A DNA stretch of 64,000 bases, from assembly GCF_918797505.1 (NCBI RefSeq), contig NC_092793.1, forward strand, positions 66,025,660-66,089,659. The letters are read 5' to 3'. Position numbers and translations under genes: made by a program. Under the pieces are notes generated by a model, which made no database searches, was not told the DNA's origin, and was given only the letters and a program-made list of their open reading frames with translations. Below are positions 24,170 to 35,320 of this stretch, in pieces. Position 1 is the stretch's first letter. Each line of letters starts with the position of its first letter. Source of the stretch: Bemisia tabaci. Its lineage: Eukaryota > Arthropoda > Insecta > Hemiptera > Aleyrodidae.

Positions 24170-24361
24170 CATTGGAAAAAAAGATCCCCAGGATCCAGAG
24201 TTCTGACTCTTTAAAAATTTGACAAGGAAAAATACTCTTGATTCAATCGGGTTTTTGCTTGAATCAAAAGGAAATCCGTTCAAAGCAAAAATCTGATTGA
24301 ATCAAGAGTGGGTTTTTTTTTCTTTAGTCTGGACTCAATATCCAAGAAACATTTTTCCAGT
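24170..24361. mobile_element. CACTGG foldback MITE, copy with shortened loop
   Basis: Arm words ATACTCTTGATTCAATCGGG and CTGATTGAATCAAGAGT are conserved, and the ends are CATTGGAAAAA and TTTTTCCAGT. The central region is partly deleted (GGAAATCCGTTCAAAGC), giving about 192 bp against 226 bp for the reference copy. No target duplication is evident. Confidence 0.8.
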
Positions 24362-27300
24362 ACTTTTTTACGAAAATATCCTTAAATACCCATATAAAAT
24401 GTCTTATTGATTCACTAAAGCAGCACGGCGCAGTGTGGTATCAGGGCGATTTAATTATGTCGGCAATTCAGAGAGCTATTCTGTTTCATATAGAGAGAAC
24501 AATGAGGTGGTCGCAGTTTTCGATTTGTTTGTACTGTGGCGTAGGTGGAGACAATATGACGTCATTATTTCAGCAAAATCTAAAACTCGAAGTATGGAAA
24601 ACTAACCGTACCATCCGTTGTTTTGGTATGATTCGACACAATTCCATAAACCGTATACCATCTCCAAGAAAACCGATGAGAAAAATGTCAGCTTCCACTT
24701 TTATTGACCTCTTTCCAAAATGCCCGAAATGCAGACATTTCCTTTTTTTCTTCATTGGACGGTTTACCGGTTACCATTATGTTTAGGGTTACTCCTTATT
24801 TTATTCGATCTAAGAAAAGAGGAAGAAGTTAGCTCCGTGCTATCATTTGATTTCCAATTTTATGACGTCTATGCTCCGTCTGCATCGGTTTGGCCAGGGG
24901 CAAAAAAGGCACGAACAACTTTATTCTTCTTTTCATTAAATCCTAATTATTTAAGTCAAATAACCGCCAAAGTATGAAAGTATGTTTTCCCATCCAGTAA
25001 TGAAATACTGTAAGACATTAATTTTCCAAAGAGGAACGAATGAGAACGTCGTCTTGCTTACGATGGAAACTCGGAATGTCTCTCCCAACTCACGGACAAA
25101 AAGTCGTCTCAAATTTCACTAAAAACCATCGGAGACATTTGTAAAGTTTCTGTAAACGCTTCAGCACCAGTATGGACTTCTCTGCATCAAAATTTACACT
25201 ACCATTTTTTTCCCCTGGTGGTTTATTCACCAAAGAATCGTAAATTCGTCCCGATTTGACAACTTACTTGAGCGTGGCTTAAAAATTCTGACGAAACCCC
25301 CCCGGTGGGGAAAAGAGGGTCAGAGAGGGATGCTAACCGATTTATGAATAGCGGTGAACTTTGAAGAGGTAATGTACAGCGAGGTATATGGGACGTTTTT
25401 CGAGGCGAAGGGTTGGGCGAAGCTGTCAAGTTAGGAGAATTTTCCGGGGCGGGTTCCCGAAAATAGGGATTTTCGACGAAACCTGGCGGCGTGGGAAAGG
25501 AGAGGGAAACCCGTAAAGAGCCCTTGTTCTCATATTGAATATTATGGAGCATCCTCAAAGGCCACCAGAAATGAATCGGGCATTATACGTTTCAAATTCA
25601 AATTGATAAGCGGGAAGTATTAAGAAATGCATTTCTGAATGCTTGCCCGCTACCGTCCTTTTCATGCTTATGACCTCTTCACCCAGTTTTTCTCCCTTCT
25701 GCCCCCCCCCCCCCCTCCATCTCGCTCTCCATCATAACTCTCCTTCTTATTCTTTTTCCACCCACACTTTGTGTCTGTCTCTTCCTCCCGCTGTCTTCCC
25801 CTCGGAAATCTTGTAAATCTATTTCATCTCATGATTTTCCGTTTTCATTCATTTTTCACCGTTTTCATCCAAAGAGATCTCTCATTTTTCTCTGTTCTGA
25901 TCTTCCGGCTCTGTAATGGAATTTTTGCCCAAACGGGATCTTGCGATGTACCCGACCACGTTATTCTCATGCAGAATCTTAGTAGAAATATGACGGTGTC
26001 ACTGATTTTGTCTAAAACTAACTGTCCGAAGCTCATACTCAATGATCATGTGAAAACCCACCGTAATGTTGAATCACGAAACAGGATACATTTTTAACTT
26101 TTACAAGATACATTCTTTGTCAAAATTGAATGTAAAACATGTTCAGCATTTTTATCTTCCTCTAGAATCTGCGAACCTAGTTGGAAAATTTCTACACACA
26201 AGAAAAATTATTTAATGAAAAAACATAGAAATTAGGTCAGTGTCCGATATGACTCGAGTAAAATCGCAACAAATGGGCTGCATTTTTAATTCCCTCGCAA
26301 TAATCAGTATTATCCAAATTATGAATACTTTCGTGAGTCGTGGGGGAGCCCCCACTTAAACTCAACTACGCATTTAGCTCCCATGAAATCGAACTTTGTT
26401 TCCTTTTTTCCTCACTCGAAAAGCAATTTGGAAAGATAAGTTCAATCAAAAGTGTGGGAGCCAGTAAAAAACGGAATGAATGGAGCTGGGACTCTTTGAG
26501 GGACGACCGGTTAGCTGTGACATGACGGTAGCACCTTTGAAGTAGCCTACACCTCTCTTCATTTCGATTTTATCACCGCTTTCAAGAGACCACCGCCATC
26601 TTGGTATAAATTCATCGCGGTGTTGTCTATTTGGGTAAAAAGGCGAGATACGTGGTCTGATAGTTTCACCGTCGATTTGTGGAGACAGCTTTCAGAGGGA
26701 TCCATCACCGATTTATGGGAACCGATTCATAGAACAATTATTTTTTATGTTCATGCGAAAACTTGGAAATAATAAGAGGAACAATTTCAGGCTCTACGTA
26801 CATAGTGACCTTTATTCGGGCTGATTTGGAAATTTTTTGATGATGATACGGCTTTTTTCCTGAGCACGGCAGCATTATACGTGAACTGAACATGATCCGA
26901 CTGTGAGAGTGAGAGGTTGGCATGCCTCACAAATTGCAGAGCCAATCGATCGCAGGCACCGTTGAGCCCATGATGAATATATTCACTTTGGGTCCGGGAT
27001 GCGGTAAAGCTGACCCGGAGCCGGAGTAAACAATATTACTTTCCTTATTAATTACCACCACCCACTCCTCTCCCACCCCTTTCCCACCCCTCTCACCCTC
27101 TCTTCCTCGGATCGTGCTATGAATTCATCAGCAAACTTCGGAGCTTCGCGAGCGAGAGAACCGACTTTTCTCTCCAGGTCCGTGCCGGAATTTTTCTTCC
27201 TCCTCTTCTTCCTCTTCCCTGTTAAATTAAAAAGGGAATGAAAGGGAGGACTTTTCGAGAGAGGAAAATTAAGTTGTTCCAGATTAGTTGGTCGCCACGA

Positions 27301-27556
27301 AGGAGAGAAATTAAAAGTGTAAGAGGCAGTGATAATTTCAAGAGAGGAGTCGTCTCCTTCTTCTTTTCTATCCGCTCCGAGTCGGAGGTGACGTCCTTTT
27401 CCGCACTGAGTTATTAGATAAATTATTAAATTTTTCCCAGCGTCTTTCATTACTCCAATCAACTTTGTTTGAAGTTGTAACTTAAATCCGCTGCAACCGA
27501 GGACCCGCATGTACGGCTCGAATTAGCCTCACACCTCTTCCCGAAGAATATTTCAC
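24362..27556. other. Non-coding DNA, no supported gene
   Basis: It contains a C14 run at 25702-25715 and a half-copy of the ATATCGACGG repeat end at 26645-26676. The 152-codon minus-strand frame at 27052-27510 is K/R/E-rich, matches nothing recognisable and has no visible gene context, so it is not called. Confidence 0.5.
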
Positions 27557-27969
27557 TTAGAGTACCTATATCGAGAGAGTATGGCCACTGGAGTTACCAC
27601 CTCTGATTGGCTCAGCCATCTTAGGCTGAATGGAGCCCTTAGGACCCAAAAATGGCGGACGCCATAAAGTTAATGTAATGCAAAATGATTCAAAATGTAG
27701 TTGTCTTTGCTTATCGTAACGAGAACTTTACCCAAATGCACTATTGCGACTTTTTTACATATTTTTAAGGCTAATCGTGTGCAATTTTCGAGAAAAATGA
27801 TCTTAGATGTAGTAAGGTTGGCAGCAAGCGCGGTTGGTGATAACCGTCAAAAGTTGGCAATGACCCCCCTCCCATCCTCAAAAACCAAAACAAAGCACCG
27901 CCATTTTTGGGTCCTAAGCCTCTCCATGGGACCCAGTGGCCATACTCTCTCTTAATATAGGTACTCTAA
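27557..27969. mobile_element. TTAGAGTACC-ended DNA transposon with 6-bp duplication
   Basis: Long inverted termini begin TTAGAGTACCTATAT and continue through GAGAGAGTATGGCCACTGG, then ACCCAAAAATGGCGG. The inverse is at the right (CCGCCATTTTTGGGTCCTAA ... ATATAGGTACTCTAA). TTTCAC occurs on both sides (27551-27556 and 27970-27975), a perfect 6-bp duplication. The interior of about 200 bp is non-coding. The superfamily is not assigned. Confidence 0.8.
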
Positions 27970-28053
27970 TTTCACTTAAATCGAGAGATAGCCTTTCATG
28001 CCGAAGTGGGTCAATAAGAAAATGCCCTCGTCATACTCTGAAAGTGATGCAGC

Positions 28054-28212
28054 CAGTAGCGTGGCCTACTATGCGATGTATCGACTGATCTACTATTTTA
28101 ACCCATGGAAAAGAATCCATGAACAGGGTGTTCGCAACGAACACCTTACGCGATTATTTTTCACAGCTTTAAATGGGGAAATCGATGACCGATCATCCCC
28201 GCATCGCCACTG
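28054..28212. mobile_element. hAT MITE (CAGTGGCGTGGCGTG family), copy 3
   Basis: The ends CAGTAGCGTGGC and GCATCGCCACTG are flanked by GATGCAGC (28046-28053) and GTTGCAGC (28213-28220), matching at 7 of 8 bases. Internal ATGGAAAAGAATCCATGAAC and CAGGGTGTTCGCAACGAACA are shared with other copies. There is no coding capacity. Confidence 0.85.
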
Positions 28213-29309
28213 GTTGCAGCATTCCCAGAGTTGTTATATGTGACATTCCTTTTTTATTATTAATATCCGGGTATTTGCTGATAGAGTACTATCAATTTTT
28301 GATGCACGGTAAAAAAAAAGAGAAAAACATTTTAAATAAAAGCTAGAACAGAATCCGATAGCCGATACGTTCTAAAAATATTGTGTGAGAGCGACAAACG
28401 CTATTAGCGTTTGTCGACAAAAAGATTGTCCAGTTTAGAAAATACTCAACCCATATTCACTTGAGATTCAGACACTTCCTAGTCTGTGCGGTTATCCTAA
28501 TCCTTTTTTTTAAAGCTATTTCTTTGTATAGACAGTTAAAAGGTAAATCTATCTCCAAATTATGTCCATGCCATCTAATGACTTATTTTCATTAAACTTC
28601 AGCATAATGGAAACTGAGCCTTATTTATGGTTATAAGAGCAAGAAGTTGAGCAAGGAACTCGTGGATTGGCAAGCTAAAACCCTTCATCGGCCGGTTTGA
28701 TGAATATCGAGCAAATTGAATTTCGAAGTCGGCGCCGACGTCTATTCCCTGTCAAGGATTCGCTCGGAAAACCTGACGTGACGTCGCGAGCAGGCCAAGC
28801 TCTAGCAAGACCGTGTCGTAACCTTACTGATTTTTCTAAGAAAATAAGTGCGCCAGGAAGGGAAAGTTACCTTCTTCTCCCCCTCCACCCCCCCCCCCCC
28901 GAAAAAAAGAAGAAAAGTTATAGCCGAACGCAGGCTTCCTAATGGAGCCGCCGTCCACTCGGCGACCTGGAATTCGCCAACTTTTCGCGGCGTGCCGTCA
29001 CTCATTTCTCCGAGTCTAATCTTGAAAATAAATGAGAAAACGCAAAGTTTATGCAAACTTGCGGAACTCACTCAACAGCCGTGATGCCGGATCTAGGTGT
29101 AGCACTCGCCCGACTCGGAAAGCGAAATCGGAGTAACTCTTCCAACTTGGCATCCTCGCCAGTCAAGGTGTGAAATCATAAAACTTTTTGCAAAAAACCT
29201 ATTCCATCCAGGCACATGGCGTAATTGCGTTGTGAAGTCTGTCCAACATCACTATTCCTCGAGAATGAATAGTAATAACTATTTTGGAGTGCCAACAACC
29301 ACTTTAGTG
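28213..29309. other. Non-coding DNA with a C13 run
   Basis: A C13 run lies at 28888-28900. Short GC-rich open frames around 28700-29080 overlap on both strands and look spurious. Confidence 0.45.
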
Positions 29310-30020
29310 TTGGTGCTCTACATTAAACTAAAGCATGTGCGACCATTATTATCCAGCGAATTAGCACTGACTCACTTCATTGAGTGTCTCGGCTTTTTCA
29401 AAATCTAAAGTATCGATCACTGTTTCTTTCCGATTTGCAAACAATTCGTACATCGTTGCTAATGTTCATCTGCTTGAAAATCAGACTCCATAGTTATCTT
29501 GATGTGGTGTAGATCATTTGGATCGCTCTTTGAAAAAAGGATCGAAGAGCATTCCAATGTTGCTTAGATTGTGCAACTTACATTTTTTGCAATGAAATTA
29601 CTGAAATCATGCAAAAAATTAAATTCACAAAGGTAATTTTCGTCTTGAACTGTAGTCTATTGGGAGCAAAGCTGAAACTTGTTTCGATGATCAGTTTATA
29701 TTTGGAAGGTAAAAAAAAGTTGCACCATCTAAGCGACAGTGGCATACTCTTTGTGCCTTTTTGCTATATGCAATCCAGCTGATTGCCTTTGGTTTTGCAC
29801 TTAAAAAGAGACGAATTTTCACTTTAACGCATTTTTATTCAATAATTTTTTAAATCGGTATTTATTTAATTATTGTAAACATTCGTAAAAATGCATTTTA
29901 GCCGACGGTCGAGGAACGCCACATTTGTAAGAAAAATTGCTAACTTTTGTGAAAGTTGAAAATACACAAAGTGAAATACACTTACCTAATGTTTTTTGAA
30001 GTATTAATGTAGAGCACCAA
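29310..30020. mobile_element. Putative DNA transposon with TTGGTGCTCTACATTAA ends
   Basis: A perfect 17-bp inverted repeat (29310-29326 and 30004-30020) encloses about 680 bp. Flanks TTAGTG and TTAGTT match at 5 of 6. On the minus strand the left part shows short frame remnants such as MYELFANRKETVIDTLDF, interrupted by stops, with no identifiable family. It ends 151 bp upstream of the acceptor of the 30171 exon, so it sits in that gene's intron or 5' region. Confidence 0.5.
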
Positions 30021-30146
30021 TTAGTTGTAAAGAGTTTATTTACCATAATATTTTATCGAATGTACTGTTTATGTTACTGCATGCTTTTCTCGAGTATAAA
30101 CATTTTGTTTTGTACAAGATTAAATTTTCTAAAAAAACTAATCATT

Positions 30147-30170
30147 CTGTTTCCATGTTTGCTGTTTCAG
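30147..30170 (+). other. Splice acceptor preceding the long Ser/Pro-rich exon
   Basis: A T-rich tract ending TTTGCTGTTTCAG places an AG at 30169-30170. Exon sequence would begin at 30171 with 145 bp of 5' UTR before the ATG at 30316. Confidence 0.65.
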
Positions 30171-30315
30171 GTTGCTGAACTTGGCTCCAACGCGAGGCAG
30201 ATGCCGAGGTGCCAGAAAACCCAAACGCGGCGACCATTTCCTCCTGTCCGATGACTGACCTCTCATCTTTGATGTCCGATCTCTCTCACTCTAGTCACCT
30301 CTGCGTCCACGTGGG

Positions 30316-32165
30316 ATGTCATCGAACGATACCAAAGACAAATACCGCCTCACCGCCTCTCGGCCGCGTGACGTCATCAGACCGCGGCCCCTCTCCCACC
30401 TAGAACTCCTCGGCTCCGAGTCGGACTCGGAAAATGAAGAAGAAGACGAGGGGGGCGGAGGCGGAGGTGAGGAGGGGAAGAAGGACATCCAAGACGCCGC
30501 GAAAAAGAACCAAAAACGCCCGGGACGCCGGCGCGTGGACCCCAAAAACCCTCCACGCCGACCACTAGCGCCCAAGAACCCTTCAAACGCGACTCCCGGG
30601 CGGAAAGACCTCGCAGAGCTGCGTGCCGATAAGTTGTTTTTGTTGAAGTACGGCCGAGAGAGCCTACCCGACCGGCGACCGGTGGATCGACCTAGAAGCA
30701 CCGTAGAGACGATAGAGAACCTAGCAAGGTCCAACGACCCGCACCCAAGTGGCCTTACCCCTCAACCCCCCGTCAACCCCGCTCGACGCACCCCCGTCCG
30801 CTCGAAAAGCTGGCTCTCGGAACGAGACTGGCGACTCGAGGGTGGATTTTTACGGACGTCCCGAAGCGACTACGAGCGCGCCCTCTCGTCACTGCTCTGG
30901 CAGCCGTACGAATGTCGGAGCGAGACGACGACCAGCCGGAACCTGGACGACTCGGACGTGTCCTACTGGCTGAACTCACCCTCGACTTGGTCGCGCGACC
31001 CCCGCGACTCCACCTCCTCGCTTGACTCGTTATCGTCGACCGACTCGGAGCGGTCGCTGGCGGGGGTGTGTCGCGAACGCGGCCACGACTCGACGTCCTC
31101 CTCGCTCTGCGGGCTCATCAACTCGCCGACGCCGACACCAACCCCTGATTACAGATTTCACGGCGCCGAGTGGACAGGACTGGTCAACGACCCGCGGCCG
31201 AGCTTGCCGGAGCCGCCGCAGGGAGCGCTGCGCTCGGCAACTGGTTCGCGGCGCGCGGCGGCCGGAGCCGGAGCGGGCCAGTCTGAGCCGAGGTCCCGCG
31301 TCGGCGCTACGCGCGATGCACTCGATACAATGCTCGTGAACGTCGAGCCCTCTGCGAACGGGAGTGAATCGGTGGATACTTGTTCCAGTTCCAGTGTCAG
31401 TGTTGTGCCCGGGAAATTCAGTGTGAGTGATATCAACTGCGACTTGAGTGCTTCCCCCGCGAATGTGTGCTACCGCGCCGTACCGGCCACCGTGTCGGCC
31501 GTGCCGAGTATCCTCTGTCAAAACAGCTCGAATGTGTCCAACGTCCGGGTAGAAAGTGGACCCGCGGTCGCGCCCCCGCCCCCGAAGCCCAGAGTGTCCG
31601 TCTCGACGAGCAACATCTACATCCCGCCGACGTCGACCAACTCGCCCGTCTACACCCTCCAGAGCCGCGGAAGTGCCGAGTTAGTGCCTAGCAATGCCCC
31701 CGAAACGGTGTCCTCGCGGACGTTCACGTCGACCGAGGCCCAGACGGACGATGTCCTAGTCAACCCTCGGGACGCCAACCGGGAACAGCGGCGCCGGGAG
31801 AGACGGGAGCGACGCCACCAGCAGCGGCGGCTCATGAACTCCCTGCAAAGGTCCTCGCTGCCCCCTCAGGACCCGCACTCGTGGCCCCCGCAAACGCAGG
31901 TCCCCCCGGAGTCGGAGCGGCTCCCGGACATTCTCAACTCGCACTTGCCACCCCCTTACTCGACGCTGCCCCCCGTCGCCGTCCCCGTCCCGGTCGTCAC
32001 CCCGCCCGCCCAGTTTCCCCTGGGGGCCGCCGCGCCCCCCAATGTGTCAGTGTTGTTGAATTCGGGGCCGGTCCCCTCGCCGTCCTCGCCGCAGCATCCC
32101 CAGACGCCCAGCATTGCCAGTGGATTTCGCCTCCCGTTTGCCATCGTTCCCAACTCCAGAAGAAG
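30316..32165 (+). CDS. Uncharacterised Ser/Pro/Arg-rich protein with PPPY motif, first coding exon
   Basis: About 616 residues are encoded before a consensus donor (GTGAGT, 32166-32171). The in-frame TGA at 32167 falls inside the donor, so the protein continues in unseen exons. The ATG at 30316 is preceded by an in-frame TAG at 30292, which supports it as the start. No folded domain, signal peptide or membrane segment was recognised. The chain looks disordered: an acidic/Gly block (residues 33-53), basic-proline stretches, Ser/Thr-rich runs (about 210-260), a basic cluster RRRERRERRHQQRR (about 491-507), and a proline-rich tail with PPPY at 545-548, a WW-domain ligand. The frame stays open for 1.85 kb in strongly GC-rich sequence, supporting a real gene. 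The family is not identified. A WW-partner adaptor or the cytoplasmic region of a membrane protein is possible but unproven. Confidence 0.8.
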
Positions 32166-32171
32166 GTGAGT
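32166..32171 (+). other. Splice donor GTGAGT ending the 30171 exon
   Basis: AGAAG|GTGAGT fits the donor consensus. It splits an AGG/AGN codon after its second base (phase 2). The alternative is a real stop at 32167-32169, which would coincide with a perfect donor by chance. Confidence 0.75.
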
Positions 32172-32213
32172 CTTTCGTTTCGTTTATACAAATGGTAAAA
32201 TCGTGAAATCTTG

Positions 32214-32377
32214 TTGTGGCGTGGCGTGAATGATCGATCATCGACGTTTCTCTATTTGCAGGTATGGTAAAGAATCGATTATAAAGGTGTTCGCTACGGA
32301 CACCCTGTCTATCGATCCTTTCCCATAGGTTTAAATGGCAAATCAATCGATTTATCGCAAAGCACGCCATGCCACTG
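32214..32377. mobile_element. hAT MITE, copy 4, perfect 8-bp duplication
   Basis: AAATCTTG flanks both sides (32206-32213 and 32378-32385), a perfect hAT-type duplication. The ends TTGTGGCGTGGCGTG and CACGCCATGCCACTG are inverted. Internal CCATAGGTTTAAATGGCA and CAATCGATTTATCGCAAAGC match the 15.4 kb copy. It lies in the presumed first intron, about 48 bp after the donor. Confidence 0.92.
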
Positions 32378-32603
32378 AAATCTTGGACATAGCTCGGGGT
32401 CTTCCCCTCTTCCATCCCCGAAAGCTGATCATCCCTCCCCCCAAAAAAACTCCTGCCGTTAGTAGCTGTTCAATATCCGTAGACTTCATCAATGAATTAA
32501 TGGGACAGCATGCCGCCACTTTTAGCCAAGGCCGTACTGGGAAATCTGGACCCCTTCTCCTGAAAATTGTCCCAAAGTAAGGCCGTATTTCGCTTTATTG
32601 AAG

Positions 32604-32975
32604 AATGTTTTAACTCAGGACCCCATCTTTATAAGAAACTCTTAACCAAACATAATGAACGCGCATGACAAGTAGGTACTGAAGGTCTAAAGTAGAGATA
32701 AAATTATGAGTTGAGGGAAAATCGTGCGAAATTCGGCTGGTCCAGCCAGAATTTCAGGCGTGAGGGAATGAGGGCAGATTGAAGATTGAGAATATTGAAG
32801 AATGGTTAAACTCAGGACCCCACCTTTACAAGAAATTCTTGACCAAACATAATGAACGCGCATGACAAGTAGGTTCTGAAGGTCTAAAGTAGAGATAAAA
32901 TTATGAGTTGAGGGAAAATTGTGCGAAATTCGGCTGGTCCAACCAGGGTTTCAGGCGTGAGGGAATGAGGGCAGA
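32604..32975. repeat. Two-copy tandem duplication, 197-bp period
   Basis: The segment starting AATGTTTTAACTCAGGACCC at 32604 recurs from 32801 with few substitutions. Shared words include CATAATGAACGCGCATGACA and GAAATTCGGCTGGTCCA. The second copy fades out near 32975. It is non-coding and downstream of the 30171 exon. Confidence 0.92.
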
Positions 32976-33916
32976 ACTGTAACTAGGGGAACTCATACGG
33001 AGGGGGCTGGAACTTCTCGCAGGATGCCCTCTTTGCGATGGCTAACTTGATCAGCTATTTCTAGAATGGGTCCTGAATTTGCCCATTTGACATCGTATTT
33101 TAGATGCAATACGTATTTCTCGTGGTTTTTTCCTTTTTTCTCTTTTTGTCCGTCAACTTAGACAAAGGTTAGGTTAGAACCTTACCTAACCTAACTCGAG
33201 CTTAGACGTCATCCAGTCCAGTCAAATTCTGGTCATCTCCTCGCTACAATAGATTAGTCTATAGCAGTAGTATCAGTCTCATAAATTGCGAAACCCCTAA
33301 TAAGTTTTTAGTAGGCAATTTCTTGCGTCAATAGAAGATACATATCTTTAAATGAATCTTTTCCTCCAACATGCGTTTATTTTAAACTTTACCATCGATT
33401 GTCGATCAGTCTGTTTAAGTTAAAATCTTCCATTATACTCGTTTAGATTCTCTGAAATTATACTTTTTCGTTTGTAAATCTGCATAGTTATGCTCTCCTT
33501 GAATTAAAAAAACCTTAAAAGACGACTGCACTAACTTGAGCCAGGTGCAAGTGTCTTTCTCATCCTACGGGAAATCTAGAGGCACGAATGGTATACATAC
33601 AAATGTTTCTGTCATGTAGGTAGCGAATTGTTGAAATGTGGTGTTTGTTTTGGCCAAGACTAGACCGAAAATGTAATAGAGCCATGTAATTTGTAGCTAA
33701 CAAAAGCACAGGTTACTTGAACGAAGTAAAGAACTTCGGTTACCAGGTAACCGAAATTTTTTTTCAATCGTATAGAATTCGAACTTTGGTTCAGGTATCT
33801 CGTGGTTTTACTAACAATAAAACTCTTTTTTTTCTGAAGAGCTCGGTTATCTGAACAAAACCTCTGTTTCTGTAGCCGGAAACTTCAGTTACTTAAGAAA
33901 TTACATTACTTTGGAC
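32976..33916. other. Spacer, probably intronic; small telomere-like palindrome
   Basis: GGTTAGGTTAG and CCTAACCTAAC sit head to head at about 33167-33195. A small palindrome CGGTTACCAGGTAACCG lies at about 33738. No exon was recognised. Confidence 0.45.
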
Positions 33917-34590
33917 CAGGCCCGCCACAAGGGGGGGATACTGGGTCCTTGGTACCGGGGCCCGGGCCCTGGAGGGGCCCGTGACGCAGGTGACAAACCA
34001 CTACGAATTCATGTGTAACCCTTGTCTCGTAGGGAAAAGTGAAAAAATTACCCCAAAAATTCCGCAAAAGGTGAATAAAATTTCAAAAACACGCTAGGGC
34101 ACTATAAAATTTTTCTTACTTTTTTTAGAGATTTTCAAGATTTTGAGTATATGTAGAATGATATTTTTAGTAACTGTGTTTCATTTTCTTCCATTGTCGG
34201 ATGCTAAGAGGCTCCTTTCTGGGCATCCTCGACTTCAATGGCTTAACTCCCTTGCCATAGACGTACGAAAGGGGAGTCCAGGGGGGCCCGGCTCCCCATA
34301 GAATTGAAAATTATCATCTGCCCCCCCCCCCCCCAAAAAAAAATTATAGATGTTTTGAATGCAACAATTCGAAAGTTTTTGGTGCTGAAAGTAAACAAAA
34401 AGGCGTAATTATTCTGCAGAAATTGATGGAAAATCTGCATCATAAGAGCTTCATAATGCGTCCAAATAGATTTATAATTTCAAAAATTTTCCGGGGGAGG
34501 CCCCCCGGACCCCCCCCCCCCCCCCCCCGGTGCTAGGGGCCCGGGCCAGAAAATTGGTACCAGGGCCCGAGATGGGATGTGGCGGGCCTG
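33917..34590. mobile_element. hAT-type non-autonomous element, CAGGCCCGCCACA ends, perfect 8-bp duplication
   Basis: CTTTGGAC lies immediately outside both ends (33909-33916 and 34591-34598). The ends CAGGCCCGCCACA and TGTGGCGGGCCTG are perfect inverted repeats, followed by imperfectly inverted GC-rich subtermini (GGTACCGGGGCCCGGGCC / GGGCCCGGGCCAG). The interior of about 560 bp is AT-rich, has C14 and C19 runs (34321-34334 and 34510-34528) and encodes no transposase. Confidence 0.92.
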
Positions 34591-34792
34591 CTTTGGACCT
34601 AAGTAATTATTATTAAGACAATTTCTCAGTCCCAAGTCTCCTAAGTCCATCTAAGTGAGTCATTTTACATTGAGACAGGACATGTTAATCACTCTCCACA
34701 TCTGATAACGCCAAAGTCGTCTCGTATATTTGAATTTTGCAGTTCCAAAATGTCCACTTTCCGCTCCATAACCGTTTACCGAGGCACTAATC

Positions 34793-34863
34793 GAGAGTAT
34801 CTTTTCTTGTCAATGTTATTCAGAGTCTGAACTCAAGATCCAAGAGAATTTTTTTTTCAGTGC
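34793..34863. mobile_element. CACTGG foldback MITE, solo right arm
   Basis: Only one arm remains: CGAGAGTATCTTTTCTTGTC, AATGTTATTCAGAGTCTGAA, AGATCCAAGAG and a terminal TTTTTTCAGTG. The other arm is missing, so this is a truncated relic about 460 bp from the complete copy at 35321. Confidence 0.75.
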
Positions 34864-35320
34864 ATTGTGTCATGACTCGGTCGACCTAATTCCGCGATTG
34901 TCGGCGTTGTGGTAGAGCTGCAGTCCAAATATTCGGAAACGAGACAGGTCGCTTTTGCTTTCATTTTCACGCCCTTTTAATTGGGACCTCTATTGTTTCC
35001 CCCGGCCTCTTTTTTCATTCGTGTAGAAAGCCCCATCTCTCCTCTCTCCTCCCTTCTATTCAAGACCTTGGCCCTGACTCATTTGATAGTGTGTGTTTTT
35101 GAACTCTCTCGTGGTTTTCAGCCATTTTCTGCCGAGTTGCCAACTTGCTTGACCATCCGTTCTTCGGACGAGAAACTAAAATATTTAGTTGATTGAACAC
35201 TCATGTACATTGGAAAACTAATGGCACATACGTTGTTTCTAAACTGACGTTCTGAATCGCAAAGTGTAGTCGAAACTAGTGTAGCACATGGATATGTTCG
35301 TGTTTCGAAGTTTTCAAGTG

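Noticed and set aside
27052..27510. 152-codon minus-strand open frame
   Set aside because: Low-complexity K/R/E-rich translation with no recognisable similarity, splice context or neighbouring exons.
31030..31521. Several long frames on both strands across the Ser/Pro-rich exon
   Set aside because: GC-rich shadow frames; the 30316 frame has the ATG, upstream stop, acceptor and donor.
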